Shown here: piece by piece, positions 16,243 to 25,134 of the stretch
Layout: the number at the start of each line of letters is the position of its first letter
Position numbering within the stretch: the first letter of the stretch is position 1
DNA from: an uncultured Clostridia bacterium
Lineage (GTDB): Bacteria; Bacillota; Clostridia; Lachnospirales; Anaerotignaceae
Direction of reading: 5' to 3'
DNA length: 64,000 bases
NCBI GenBank assembly: GCA_910586765.1
Contig: CAJUJJ010000004.1
Span: 56,282-120,281 of the forward strand
Program-made: the position numbers and the translations under genes
The notes under the pieces: generated by a model
What the model saw: the letters and a program-made list of their open reading frames with translations, nothing else
Database searches by the model: none
What the model was told of the DNA's origin: nothing

Positions 16243-16938
16243 TTGCAAAAAAAGGTATTGATAGTAGATGATGAAAAAAATATTGTAGATATTATAGCAT
16301 TTAATTTAAAAAAGGAAGGTTTTCAAATCATAAAAGCAGCAGATGGAGAGGAAGGACTGAGAAAAACATTTGAATACCAGCCGGATATTATATTGCTAGA
16401 TATTATGATGCCAAAAATGGACGGATATGAAACTTGTAAAAAAATTAGAGAAAAATTGCAGACACCTATTATTATGTTAACAGCAAGAGCAGAAGAAGTA
16501 GATAAAGTGCTTGGATTAGAACTAGGTGCAGATGATTATGTTACAAAACCATTTGGCATAAGAGAATTGGTAGCAAGAGTGAAAGCAAATATTAGAAGAT
16601 TGGAAGCATTGGAAAAGCAGTCTTCTGCGGTAGTGGGTAATCAGCAGCAATATGGTAGAATTAGTATTAATTTGGACAGATATGAAGTGCAGAAAGATGG
16701 AAAAGTAGTTGATTTAACATATAGAGAATTTGAATTGCTTAAATTTTTGGCACAACAAAAAGGACAAGTTTTTTCAAGAGAGGCATTGTTAGAAAAAGTA
16801 TGGGGATATGAATATTTTGGAGATGTACGTACAGTGGACGTTACAGTAAGACGTTTAAGAGAAAAGATAGAAGATGACCCTGGAAAACCAGCAACGGTAT
16901 TGACCAAAAGAGGCGTAGGCTATTATTTTGATTGTTAA
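16243..16938 (+). CDS. walR: Response regulator WalR (YycF)
   Basis: A 231-residue OmpR/PhoB-family regulator. The receiver has the acidic pair D9-D10, phospho-acceptor D53 (IILLDIMMPKMD) and K102 in VTKPFG; the C-terminal winged helix carries YREFELLKFL and the recognition helix TVDVTVRRLREKI, close to WalR/YycF. It controls peptidoglycan hydrolases and wall homeostasis and is usually essential in Firmicutes. The start is the TTG at 16243, six bases after GGAGGT; the longer frame from 16210 runs through that ribosome site. Followed 17 bases later by walK. Candidate target boxes lie at 18767-18805 in the same locus. Confidence 0.92.
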   Translation: MQKKVLIVDDEKNIVDIIAFNLKKEGFQIIKAADGEEGLRKTFEYQPDIILLDIMMPKMDGYETCKKIREKLQTPIIMLTARAEEVDKVLGLELGADDYVTKPFGIRELVARVKANIRRLEALEKQSSAVVGNQQQYGRISINLDRYEVQKDGKVVDLTYREFELLKFLAQQKGQVFSREALLEKVWGYEYFGDVRTVDVTVRRLREKIEDDPGKPATVLTKRGVGYYFDC

Positions 16939-16955
16939 GGGACAGATGATATTTT

Positions 16956-18737
16956 ATGAAAAGTTTAAAATGGAAGCTGATTGCTATGTATTTAGGTTTG
17001 GTGCTTTTGGTAATGATAGTAAGCGGCACATATATACTATTAAGTTTAAGAAATATAGAAATCAGTAAATCAAGACAAGAATTGGAAACATATGCTAAAA
17101 AAATAAATGACCAAGTCATTACAGGGGGAGAAGAAGAATATTTTCAAACAGAGCTTTTAAGAACAGTATCAAATTCTATAGGCATACAAGGAAATATATT
17201 AAATGCGAAAGGAAAAACAATCGCTTCTACTACAGATTTGCAGCCACCTTATGAAGATTATAAAAGTTCTGTTATTGTAGCAGCGATGTCTGGAGTTGCT
17301 TCTTTTTCTACTGGCAAAAAAAATACAGACTCTTTTTGGCTGGCAAAGGAATGGATAAGCTATGCAGCACCTGTAAAAGATGCAGATGGTAATATTGACT
17401 ATATTATATTTACAAGATTAGATGCAACAGATATGAAAAATAGTTTGAGACAAACAACAAAGACAATTATTATTGCAGTAATGTTGGCTTTACTTTTGGC
17501 TGCAATAATGGGTTTTGTGTTTTCTCAAACATTAACACGACCTATATTGGAATTAACAAAAGGTGCAAAAAATCTTGCTGAGGGAAGTTTAAATCAAAAA
17601 ATAAAAGTACGAAGTGATGACGAAATAGGACAACTTACAGCAAGTTTTAATAATATGGCCACAAAACTGGAAAAAAATATAGCGGATATGTCAAAAGAAA
17701 AGAATAAATTAGAAATTATACTACATAATATGACAGATGGTGTACTTTCTTTTGATAAAGAGGGGGAACTCATTCATGTCAATAGTGCTAGTATGGATAT
17801 GTTGGAAGTAAATGAACTGCATTTAACATTTTCACAGTTTATAAAAAAATTTGATATTAATTCGGGTGTTTATTTGGATATGGGGCCAGAGGTTTCGCAA
17901 AAAGTTAATTTTCCTGTAGGAAATCGTTTTATCAATGCAAGTTTTTCACCTTACTCTAGTGAAACAGAGAAAATAGCAGGGGTAGTAGTGGTATTGCAGG
18001 ATATTACAGAGCAGAAAAAATTAGATGATATGAGAAAAGAATTTGTTGCTAATGTATCACACGAATTAAGAACACCTTTGACTACTATAAAAAGCTATAC
18101 GGAAACACTTTTGGAAGGTGCAGTGGAAGATATAGAAATTGCAAAGGAATTTTTAGGAATAGTAAATAGTGAAGCAGATAGAATGGCATTTTTGGTAAGG
18201 GATTTGTTGCAACTTTCCCGTTTTGATAGTAAACAGGTACAGTTAGATGTAACAGAAATTCCATTGAATGCCTTTTTAGAGGAAACAGTAAGACAAAATA
18301 AAATTCATGCAGAAGCAAAAGAACAAAATTTGTATTATGTACCTGCAAAAAAAGATGTTATATTGTATGGTGATAGAGATAGAATTAGTCAAGTAATCAA
18401 TAATATTGTAACAAATGCTATAAAATATAGTTTGCCGAAAGCAGAAATACGTATTTTTACAGAAGAAGATGCGTATTACTATAAAATTATAGTAAAAGAT
18501 ACAGGTATGGGAATACAAAGAGAAGATTTGCCAAGAATATTCGAGCGTTTTTATAGAGTAGATAAAGCACGAAGTAGAGCAATGGGAGGCACTGGATTGG
18601 GACTTGCTATAGCAAAAGAAATTATGGAAAGCCATAGAGGACGATTGACAGCAGAAAGTGAATATGGAAAAGGAACTACAATGACAATGTGGTTTCCAAA
18701 GGCACAACAAGAACCTTGGGAGGGAGAAATACTGTAA
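16956..18737 (+). CDS. walK: Sensor histidine kinase WalK (YycG)
   Basis: A 593-residue membrane kinase. Two membrane helices (about 8-30 and 170-190) enclose an extracellular domain of about 140 residues. Then come HAMP (191-243), PAS (about 255-355), the dimerisation helix with phospho-acceptor H369 (VANVSHELRTPL) and the HATPase domain with N, G1 (KDTGMGI) and G2 (GGTGLGLAIAKEI) boxes. This is the exact domain order of WalK, which senses the state of wall synthesis and lipid II. Partner of WalR immediately upstream. Length is normal. Confidence 0.93.
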   Translation: MKSLKWKLIAMYLGLVLLVMIVSGTYILLSLRNIEISKSRQELETYAKKINDQVITGGEEEYFQTELLRTVSNSIGIQGNILNAKGKTIASTTDLQPPYEDYKSSVIVAAMSGVASFSTGKKNTDSFWLAKEWISYAAPVKDADGNIDYIIFTRLDATDMKNSLRQTTKTIIIAVMLALLLAAIMGFVFSQTLTRPILELTKGAKNLAEGSLNQKIKVRSDDEIGQLTASFNNMATKLEKNIADMSKEKNKLEIILHNMTDGVLSFDKEGELIHVNSASMDMLEVNELHLTFSQFIKKFDINSGVYLDMGPEVSQKVNFPVGNRFINASFSPYSSETEKIAGVVVVLQDITEQKKLDDMRKEFVANVSHELRTPLTTIKSYTETLLEGAVEDIEIAKEFLGIVNSEADRMAFLVRDLLQLSRFDSKQVQLDVTEIPLNAFLEETVRQNKIHAEAKEQNLYYVPAKKDVILYGDRDRISQVINNIVTNAIKYSLPKAEIRIFTEEDAYYYKIIVKDTGMGIQREDLPRIFERFYRVDKARSRAMGGTGLGLAIAKEIMESHRGRLTAESEYGKGTTMTMWFPKAQQEPWEGEIL

Positions 18738-18766
18738 TATAAGGCATTGTAATGTTGCCAAATTAA

Positions 18767-18821
18767 TGTAATTCAAACGTAAGGGCGTTGTAACATAATT
18801 GTAACAATACTAGGTTATAAT
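18767..18821 (+). promoter_or_regulatory. WalR box array and -10 of the secreted-protein promoter
   Basis: TGTAAC-ATAAT-TGTAAC (18789-18805) matches the published WalR box TGTWAH-N5-TGTWAH exactly. Two further half-sites, TGTAAT at 18767 and the weaker CGTAAG at 18778, extend it so that four half-sites are spaced by 11 bases each. A TATAAT (18816-18821) follows ten bases later, with no -35 hexamer, as expected of an activated PhoB-type promoter. Confidence 0.7.
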
Positions 18822-18875
18822 AATGGCGTGTAGAGTACATGGTACAAAAATTTTAGTTGAGGAGGCCAATTAGAA

Positions 18876-19349
18876 ATGAAAAAATTTTCTATCGCGTTTA
18901 TTGTTGTAATGCTTTTCTGCTTTGCACCAGTGCTTGTTTACGCAGGGCCTCTTGATGCTGAAACGGCGGAGCAGGAACTTGGCCTTTCCGTAACAAGCGG
19001 TATTGATATGTCTAAAGAAACGCAATCTACCTTTGATGACACAAAAACCATCGCAGGTGTGGCAAATCAAGGAACTGCTATAGAAATCAGTGTTAGTACA
19101 AAAGACGCCAATGGGGATTTAACAGAAAGTGCAAATTTTGAAATAGAAGTTGGTGCTTCTGGTATATTTAGCCAGACTGTAGAATTAAACCTTGGAGAAA
19201 ATGTTGTATCTATTACAGCATCAAAAGAAGGCTGTGAGACAGTAAGTGGAGAAACCATTGTCAAAAGGCGTAATATTACTATTAAAAATGAATTGGAGAA
19301 TACAGTTTCGATTCCCGGCAGCACAAGAAACCTATCGCTAACAATGTAA
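18876..19349 (+). CDS. Secreted Ig-like protein inside the wal locus, unknown
   Basis: A 157-residue protein with a clear signal peptide (KKFSIAFIVVMLFCFAPVLV, cut after YAG or nearby). The mature part is rich in Thr, Ser, Glu and Val and alternates strands: TIAGVANQGTAIEISVST, ASGIFSQTVELNLGENVVSI and TASKEGCETVSGETIV, the pattern of a bacterial Ig-like or PKD fold as found in wall-attached proteins. No catalytic motif, SLH domain or sortase site. Its codons (GCG, ACG, CTT, GCC) are richer in G+C than the neighbours, hinting at a different history. GGAGG precedes the ATG. It is not a standard WalRK companion; the WalR boxes in front suggest it is a wall-stress effector or signal. Confidence 0.65.
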   Translation: MKKFSIAFIVVMLFCFAPVLVYAGPLDAETAEQELGLSVTSGIDMSKETQSTFDDTKTIAGVANQGTAIEISVSTKDANGDLTESANFEIEVGASGIFSQTVELNLGENVVSITASKEGCETVSGETIVKRRNITIKNELENTVSIPGSTRNLSLTM

Positions 19350-19386
19350 ATGGGCAAAAATGAAATATAGAAGCGGTGAAAAATCA

Positions 19387-20760
19387 ATGAATATCAACAA
19401 AATGAAAAGTTTTGTCATTATTATTTTGGTTATAGCTGCTGTTTATCAAACGGGATTGTTATGGCTTGAGGATACAGCAAGCCATAACTTTTTTTATACT
19501 GTTTTTGGTCTGGGAGGTCAAAAAGAATTTACAGCAGAAGAAAATGTGTTGCTTTTGCCGAGTAAATTTGTGATAGGCAGTGGAAATAAAAAATATACAG
19601 TGGCATATGCGAATGACATAGAAAAAGAAGCGGTATTGTCAGAAGGAAATGACTTGCTTCAGGAAATTTTAATGCAGTCAGAAACAGCTATACTAAAACA
19701 AGCAATACCTTGGGAAGAAATATTGGAAGATAAATGTTTGTTGTTAAAGTATTCTTTTTTTGTTCCAGTGTCAGAATATTTTGAAAATTATAATAAAAAA
19801 TTTTTGATACCTACCATAAAGAATTTTGATTGTATTGCATTGGTACCAAGTAAAACAGGAAATGGTATAACAAATGTTTATTTTATTAATACAAGTCAGG
19901 AAGAATGTTGTAATATATCAATAAACAAATCTCGTATTAGTGCAAAATTGTATACTATGTTGGAAGCAAAGCAAAGTGATTTAACATATGTTTCTACAAA
20001 GCAAAGTGGTTTTAATTTGTTTCAAGATAGTGTTTTTGTACCTCAATGGAAAGAAAAAAGCCTTCCCTATAGAAGTGTTATGGAAATAAACCCTTTTATG
20101 AAAGATGGCAGTATCAACAGATATTTTTTAGAAAATTCAGTGGATAGCTTTTTTAAAAATTTAGAAGCAGATTGGAATAGAGTAGATGAAACGGGCACAT
20201 TTATATTTAGTGATGAAACAGTAGTAGTAAGATATTATCCAAAGGGGATATTAGAATATTATAGTTATGGAACGTATGATACAGAAATAAAAACAGATAT
20301 TGTTACAGGGTATCAAATTTGTAAAAACTTTATGAATAATGACACTTCATTAGAAACAGAAACTTATTTATCTGGCATAGAAATAAATGGAAATGAAATA
20401 TTCTATTATTTTGATTATACAGTAGATAATTATCCTATATTGCTTTCAGAAGCAGTACAAAAAGAGTTTGATATGCCTCATGCCATAGAATTTTGTGTAA
20501 GAGGAAATTCCGTCAGAAAATATAAAAGATATGCTCATAATTTTAAAGCGGTAGATATAAAGGATAAAGAAATATCAGTGGAATTTTTAGGAGCATTAGA
20601 CCAAGCCATTGAACAATATCAAATCAATCATGAAGAATTAGAAGTAAAAGAAGTAGAAGATATGTATTTAGCGTATTTTGTAGAACCTAATTTTACTGTA
20701 ACAATGAAATGGATAACGGAATTATATCACGAATTGTATATAGGGAAAACAGCAAAATAG
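19387..20760 (+). CDS. walH: WalRK regulatory protein WalH (YycH)
   Basis: A membrane-anchored extracytoplasmic protein of about 457 residues with one N-terminal helix (SFVIIILVIAAVYQTGLLWL) and a long outer region of mixed strands and helices, in the position and with the size of YycH. In Bacillus YycH and YycI bind WalK at the membrane and tune its kinase activity. The start MNINKMKS at 19387 is preferred to the ATG at 19360, which would add nine polar residues before the helix; neither has a strong ribosome site. Sequence similarity within YycH is low, so the call rests on topology and position between walK and walI. Confidence 0.75.
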   Translation: MNINKMKSFVIIILVIAAVYQTGLLWLEDTASHNFFYTVFGLGGQKEFTAEENVLLLPSKFVIGSGNKKYTVAYANDIEKEAVLSEGNDLLQEILMQSETAILKQAIPWEEILEDKCLLLKYSFFVPVSEYFENYNKKFLIPTIKNFDCIALVPSKTGNGITNVYFINTSQEECCNISINKSRISAKLYTMLEAKQSDLTYVSTKQSGFNLFQDSVFVPQWKEKSLPYRSVMEINPFMKDGSINRYFLENSVDSFFKNLEADWNRVDETGTFIFSDETVVVRYYPKGILEYYSYGTYDTEIKTDIVTGYQICKNFMNNDTSLETETYLSGIEINGNEIFYYFDYTVDNYPILLSEAVQKEFDMPHAIEFCVRGNSVRKYKRYAHNFKAVDIKDKEISVEFLGALDQAIEQYQINHEELEVKEVEDMYLAYFVEPNFTVTMKWITELYHELYIGKTAK

Positions 20761-20781
20761 ATAAAGAAAGGAGTAAGAACT

Positions 20782-21657
20782 TTGGAATGGAAAGCTGTAA
20801 AAAACTTTCTTCTGGTATTGCTTTTTATAATGAATGTAGTATTAGGATATTTTAATTATCAGCAGTATCAGCAGAATGTATTAACTTCTAGTCAAGAGAG
20901 AGCCATTTATGAAGTTCTTTCTCAAAATCGTATTATATTGTATACAGACCTTTTGACAAAATTTCCACCTATGAGAAAACTGTCATTAAGTGCGCCTATG
21001 TATAGTAGAGATGATATGAAACAGCAATTTTTTGCACAAGAAGAAGCAACGATTACGGTAGAATTTAATAAAACAATTATAACAAGTGAAAATAAAGTGC
21101 TTACTATGGAAGGAAACAAAGGAGAACTTGTGTTTAAAAATGGCACAAGAGAAAGTAAAACAACGACATTAAATGAAGCAAGAAAAGAAGCAAGAGAATT
21201 TGTGGAAACTATATCAAAAAGTAATGGAAATCATTTTGAAGTAGGAAATGTGCAAGAAATAGAAGGAGGTTATAAAGTCACTTTTTTTCAAAAATATAAA
21301 GGAGTATATGTTTTTGCAAATGGCTTTGAAGTATATGTTGGAGAGAAAGGAATTTCTCGTGTAAAATTAAATTATTTTAATACAGAAGGGTTTACAGGAG
21401 ATAAAAAAGATATTTGTTTTTCTGATGAGGCATTGCTTACTTTTTTAATTGAGATAGAAAAAGAAAGACAAGAAACAAATACGTATGAAACAGTTACAAT
21501 ACAAAAAATGGAATTAGGATATGATTTTCAAGAAATGGAAGATTTAAAAATAGAAAATGCAGCAAAATTAGTACCTTGTTATAGGATTTATGTTTTAGGC
21601 AGACAACAGCCTTATGTTATAAATGCGTATACAAATGAAATTATAAAACAAATATAA
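20782..21657 (+). CDS. walI: WalRK regulatory protein WalI (YycI)
   Basis: A 291-residue protein with one N-terminal membrane helix (NFLLVLLFIMNVVLGYFNY) and a two-lobed extracellular region, the recognised YycI layout: MEWKAVKNFLL at the start, mid-protein YKVTFFQKYKGVYVFANGF and a C-terminal LVPCYRIYVLG-rich strand repeat (YycH/YycI PepSY-like lobes). It works with WalH to control WalK. TTG start behind AAAGGAG, 21 bases after walH. Last gene of the walR-walI unit; the next candidate terminator is at 21819. Confidence 0.82.
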   Translation: MEWKAVKNFLLVLLFIMNVVLGYFNYQQYQQNVLTSSQERAIYEVLSQNRIILYTDLLTKFPPMRKLSLSAPMYSRDDMKQQFFAQEEATITVEFNKTIITSENKVLTMEGNKGELVFKNGTRESKTTTLNEARKEAREFVETISKSNGNHFEVGNVQEIEGGYKVTFFQKYKGVYVFANGFEVYVGEKGISRVKLNYFNTEGFTGDKKDICFSDEALLTFLIEIEKERQETNTYETVTIQKMELGYDFQEMEDLKIENAAKLVPCYRIYVLGRQQPYVINAYTNEIIKQI

Positions 21658-21818
21658 ACAATAATGAAATATATCAGCAATTTTGATAAAATAGATAATA
21701 TTTGATAATGTTAATAAATACTTTCTGCTAAAAAAGATAATATTTTATTAGTGTTTGGCAAAAAGATAGTAAAATAGTAATAAAGAATTGTATTTTAAAA
21801 AAAGAATTTTGATAGTAT

Positions 21819-21853
21819 AGGCAGTGCTTTTATAAAGTAGCTGCCTTATTTTT
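21819..21853 (+). terminator. Terminator downstream of walI
   Basis: Arms AGGCAG and CTGCCT with additional A/T pairing inside, followed by TTATTTTTATC; 160 bases after the walI stop. Confidence 0.6.
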
Positions 21854-21905
21854 ATCAAAAAAAGAAAGATTTTTATTTTTACAGATGTTAGAACATAAAA
21901 AATGT

Positions 21906-21933
21906 TTGAGATTTTAGTATTTAGTGGTATAAT
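21906..21933 (+). promoter_or_regulatory. Promoter candidate for murA
   Basis: TTGAGA (21906-21911), 16 bases, TATAAT (21928-21933). A second candidate, TGTTATAAT, is at 21989-21997. Confidence 0.5.
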
Positions 21934-22160
21934 TGCTATAATAAAAATAAGAAATTTTATAGTAAAGATAGGAATGAAATGACATTTATGTTATAATACA
22001 TTGCTAAGACAGTATTTTGATTGTTTTAAAAAATAGATAAATAGATTTGATATATAATATAGATATAAAAAAATGACTGAAATAAAAAATAATATGATGA
22101 TTGTTTGTGATACTTTTGATATAAAAAACAAGAGTTTCTTTGGGAGGAATTGAAGTTTTT

Positions 22161-23417
22161 ATGGATAAATTAATTGTAATGGGGCAAAAACAGTTAAAAG
22201 GAGAAGTATGCATTAGTGGTGCAAAAAATGCAGCAGTTGCGATTATTCCAGCAGCAATTATGGCAGATGATGTTAGTATTATAGAAAATCTGCCTTGCAT
22301 AGAAGATGTAAGTAGTTTGTGCAATACAATCAATAAAATAGGAGCGAAAAGTTCTTTTTTAAATAAACATACATTACAAATTGATGGCAGAAATATCAAT
22401 AATATTTGTGCTACTTATGAAGAAGTACAAAAAATTCGTGCATCTTATTATCTTTTGGGTGCACTTTTGGCACGATTTAAAAAGGCAGAAGTTGCTATGC
22501 CAGGAGGCTGTAATTTTGGTACAAGACCTATTGATTTGCATTTAAAGGGATTTAGGGCATTAGGGGCAGATGTGGTTGTAGAAAATGGCATTGTAAAGGC
22601 TTATGCAGATAGATTAGTAGGCACATCTATATATATGGACCAAGTGAGTGTGGGTGCAACAATCAATATTATGCTTGCTGCTACTATGGCAGAAGGAAAA
22701 ACAGTGATTGAAAATGCAGCAAAAGAACCTCATATTGTAGACACAGCAAACTTTTTAAATTTTATGGGGGCAAATATTAAAGGTGCTGGTACAGATGTAA
22801 TACGTATTACAGGTGTTAAGAAATTACATGGAGCACAATATACCATTATACCAGACCAAATTGAAGCAGGGACTTATATGATTGCTTCAGCAATTACAGG
22901 AGGAGATGTACTTGTAAAAAATATTATTCCAAAACATATGGATTCTCTTTCTGCGAAATTGGTAGAAATGAATGTAAAAGTAGAGGAATTTGATGATGCT
23001 ATTCGTGTAATATCAGATAAACCTTTGAGAAATGTAAATGTAAAAACAATGAGTTATCCAGGTTTCCCTACAGATTTACAGCCTCAAATGGCAGCATTAT
23101 TAAGTGTTTGTCAAGGAACAAATATTATTACAGAAAATGTGTGGGAAAATCGTTTTCAGTATATAGATGAATTGCGTCGTATGGGAGCAAATATTACAGT
23201 AGATGGTAGAATTGCAGTAATAGAAGGGGTACCTTATTTAACAGGTTCACAAGTTTCTGCTACAGATTTGAGAGCAGGTGCAGCGATGATATTGGCAGGG
23301 CTTGCTGCAAAAGGAGAAACACATATTGATAATACAAAATATATTGATAGAGGCTATGAAGATGTAGAACATAAATTTTCTGCATTAGGTGCTGAAATTA
23401 AAAGAGTACAGGTATAA
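22161..23417 (+). CDS. murA: UDP-N-acetylglucosamine 1-carboxyvinyltransferase
   Basis: A 418-residue EPSP-synthase-fold enzyme that transfers enolpyruvate from PEP to UDP-GlcNAc, the first committed step of peptidoglycan synthesis. K22 and N23 (SGAKNAA), the catalytic, fosfomycin-targeted C117 in PGGCNFGTRP, and the C-terminal TDLRAGAAMILAGL are all present, so it should be active and fosfomycin-sensitive at this site. The ATG at 22161 lies 13 bases after GGAGG; an in-frame TTG at 22140 overlaps that site and is less likely. It sits between walI and walJ, linking precursor supply to wall regulation. Confidence 0.95.
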   Translation: MDKLIVMGQKQLKGEVCISGAKNAAVAIIPAAIMADDVSIIENLPCIEDVSSLCNTINKIGAKSSFLNKHTLQIDGRNINNICATYEEVQKIRASYYLLGALLARFKKAEVAMPGGCNFGTRPIDLHLKGFRALGADVVVENGIVKAYADRLVGTSIYMDQVSVGATINIMLAATMAEGKTVIENAAKEPHIVDTANFLNFMGANIKGAGTDVIRITGVKKLHGAQYTIIPDQIEAGTYMIASAITGGDVLVKNIIPKHMDSLSAKLVEMNVKVEEFDDAIRVISDKPLRNVNVKTMSYPGFPTDLQPQMAALLSVCQGTNIITENVWENRFQYIDELRRMGANITVDGRIAVIEGVPYLTGSQVSATDLRAGAAMILAGLAAKGETHIDNTKYIDRGYEDVEHKFSALGAEIKRVQV

Positions 23418-23458
23418 AAAATAATATGTACTATATAATATGAGGAGGACATTGCTTT

Positions 23459-24253
23459 ATGGCTGTAAAATTTTGTACGATTGCCAGTGGAAGCAGCGGA
23501 AATAGTGCGTTTGTAGGAACAGAACATACAAAGATATTGATTGATGCAGGCGTAAGTGGGAAATGTATTACACAAGCTTTGTCCTATTTAGAAACAGCAG
23601 GGGATACTATAGATGCTCTTTTTATTACACATGAGCATACAGACCATATCAAAGGAGCAGGTGTTATTTCTAGAAAATTTGATATACCAATTTATGCTAC
23701 TTGTGGAACATGGCAGTCTATGGAAAATCAAATTGGAAATATTTCACAGAAGAATAAACGTTTTGTATATGCACAAGAGCCTTGTATTATCAATGACATT
23801 TGTGTATATCCTTTTGCTATTCCGCATGATGCTATGGAACCTGTAGGGTATAGTATTGAAACAGAAAATCATAAAATAACCATTGCCACAGATTTAGGCC
23901 ATATAACAAATGATATAAAACAAAAATTACTTGATAGTGAAATATTGCTTTTAGAAGCAAATCATGATGAAGAAATGGTAAAAAATGGTTGTTATCCTTA
24001 TTATTTGAAAGAAAGAATATTAGGAAAAAAAGGACACATTTCTAATCGCACAGCAGGAAATTTATTGTGTGACATAATGTCTGAAAGGCTGAAATATGTT
24101 TTTTTAGGTCATATGAGTGAACAAAATAATTATCCTCGCCTTGCCTATCAAACAGTAAAAAGTATATTAGAAAAAAATGATATTAAAATAGGAAAATATT
24201 TTCAATTAGATACTGTGTCAAGATATAATAGTAGTCGAGTGGTAGAATTATAG
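23459..24253 (+). CDS. walJ: MBL-fold hydrolase WalJ (YycJ)
   Basis: A 264-residue metallo-beta-lactamase-fold protein with the metal motif FITHEHTDHIKG (H58, H60, D62, H63), a later aspartate/histidine pair (ATDLGHIT) and a final LGHMSEQNN. WalJ/YycJ is a double-strand nuclease-like phosphodiesterase found with WalRK across Firmicutes and implicated in coordinating division and chromosome integrity. GAGGAGG precedes the ATG. Followed by rlmH after nine bases, the conserved walJ-rlmH order. Confidence 0.92.
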   Translation: MAVKFCTIASGSSGNSAFVGTEHTKILIDAGVSGKCITQALSYLETAGDTIDALFITHEHTDHIKGAGVISRKFDIPIYATCGTWQSMENQIGNISQKNKRFVYAQEPCIINDICVYPFAIPHDAMEPVGYSIETENHKITIATDLGHITNDIKQKLLDSEILLLEANHDEEMVKNGCYPYYLKERILGKKGHISNRTAGNLLCDIMSERLKYVFLGHMSEQNNYPRLAYQTVKSILEKNDIKIGKYFQLDTVSRYNSSRVVEL

Positions 24254-24262
24254 GGAACGGTT

Positions 24263-24742
24263 ATGAAAATTACAGTAGTTTGTGTAGGAAAATTAAAAGA
24301 AAAATATTGGAAAGAGGCCATACAAGAATACAGTAAACGTCTAACAAAATATTGCAAATTGGATATTGTAGAATTGCCAGATGAAAAAGCACCAGAAAAT
24401 TTGAGTAAAGCAGAAGAACAGCAAGTCTGTAAAAAAGAAGGAGAAAGAATATTAAAAGCAATAAAACAAGACGCTTTTGTGATTGCACTTGCTGTGGAAG
24501 GAAAAATGCTTTCTTCTGAACAACTGGCGAAACAAATAGAAAAGTATACTGTAGAAGGTGTAAGTCATATTGTATTTATTATTGGGGGCTCTTTGGGATT
24601 GTCGCAAGAAGTGATAACAGCAGCAGATAAAGTGCTTAGCTTTTCTGCTATGACATTTCCTCATCAAATGATGAGAGTAATATTGTTAGAGCAGATTTAT
24701 AGAGCAATGCGTATTATAAAAAAAGAGCCTTACCATAAATGA
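24263..24742 (+). CDS. rlmH: 23S rRNA pseudouridine-1915 N3-methyltransferase
   Basis: A 159-residue SPOUT-class methyltransferase. KITVVCVGKLKEKYW opens it and the trefoil-knot SAM site is HIVFIIGGSLGLSQEV; it ends FPHQMMRVILLEQIYRAMRI, family-typical, then the terminal EPYHK. It methylates m3-pseudouridine 1915 in helix 69 of 23S rRNA. Standard length. It closes the conserved walJ-rlmH pair; the next gene starts 19 bases later, so transcription probably continues. Confidence 0.96.
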   Translation: MKITVVCVGKLKEKYWKEAIQEYSKRLTKYCKLDIVELPDEKAPENLSKAEEQQVCKKEGERILKAIKQDAFVIALAVEGKMLSSEQLAKQIEKYTVEGVSHIVFIIGGSLGLSQEVITAADKVLSFSAMTFPHQMMRVILLEQIYRAMRIIKKEPYHK

Positions 24743-24761
24743 AAAATTAAGAGGAGATAGT

Positions 24762-25121
24762 ATGGAAAAAGTAGTAAAAAATAATATTGAAGTTGTTATA
24801 ATAGAGCAAAACGAAATGAATATAAAACAAGCAACATCTGCTATAGATGCGATAATGGATATAAAATATCAAACAAATTGCAGTAATATTGTGATAGATA
24901 AAAAATGTATTGGGGAAGATTTTTTCCAATTAAGTACAGGATTAGCAGGAGAGATATTCCAAAAATTGACAAATTATCATATTAGATTGGCAATATTTGG
25001 AGATTTTTCAATGTATACTAGCAAAGCTTTAAAAGATTTCATATATGAAAGTAATAAGGGAAAGAATTTCTTTTTTGTTGACACACAACAACAGGCAGTT
25101 GAGAAATTGTGTAATGTGTGA
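24762..25121 (+). CDS. DUF4180 domain protein
   Basis: A 119-residue soluble protein that matches my memory of the DUF4180 family: NIVIDKKCIGEDFFQLSTGL, AGEIFQKLTNYHIRLAIFGD, a SKALKDFIYESN helix and a final NFFFVDTQQQAVEKL. The alternating strands and helices resemble a STAS/SpoIIAA-like alpha/beta fold, and the family is often annotated as alpha/beta hydrolase-neighbouring without a known reaction. Ribosome site GAGGAG. It lies between rlmH and recR with an unknown gene, probably one transcript. Confidence 0.7.
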   Translation: MEKVVKNNIEVVIIEQNEMNIKQATSAIDAIMDIKYQTNCSNIVIDKKCIGEDFFQLSTGLAGEIFQKLTNYHIRLAIFGDFSMYTSKALKDFIYESNKGKNFFFVDTQQQAVEKLCNV

Positions 25122-25134
25122 GGAAAAATAAAAT

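Larger units (their letters stand above)
21658..22160. other. 503-base intergenic region, walI to murA
   Basis: Very A+T-rich. It contains a terminator (21819-21853), a promoter TTGAGA-16-TATAAT (21906-21933) and an extended -10 TGTTATAAT (21989-21997), so murA appears to be transcribed independently with a leader of about 150 to 220 bases. I see no riboswitch or open frame in it. Confidence 0.5.
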
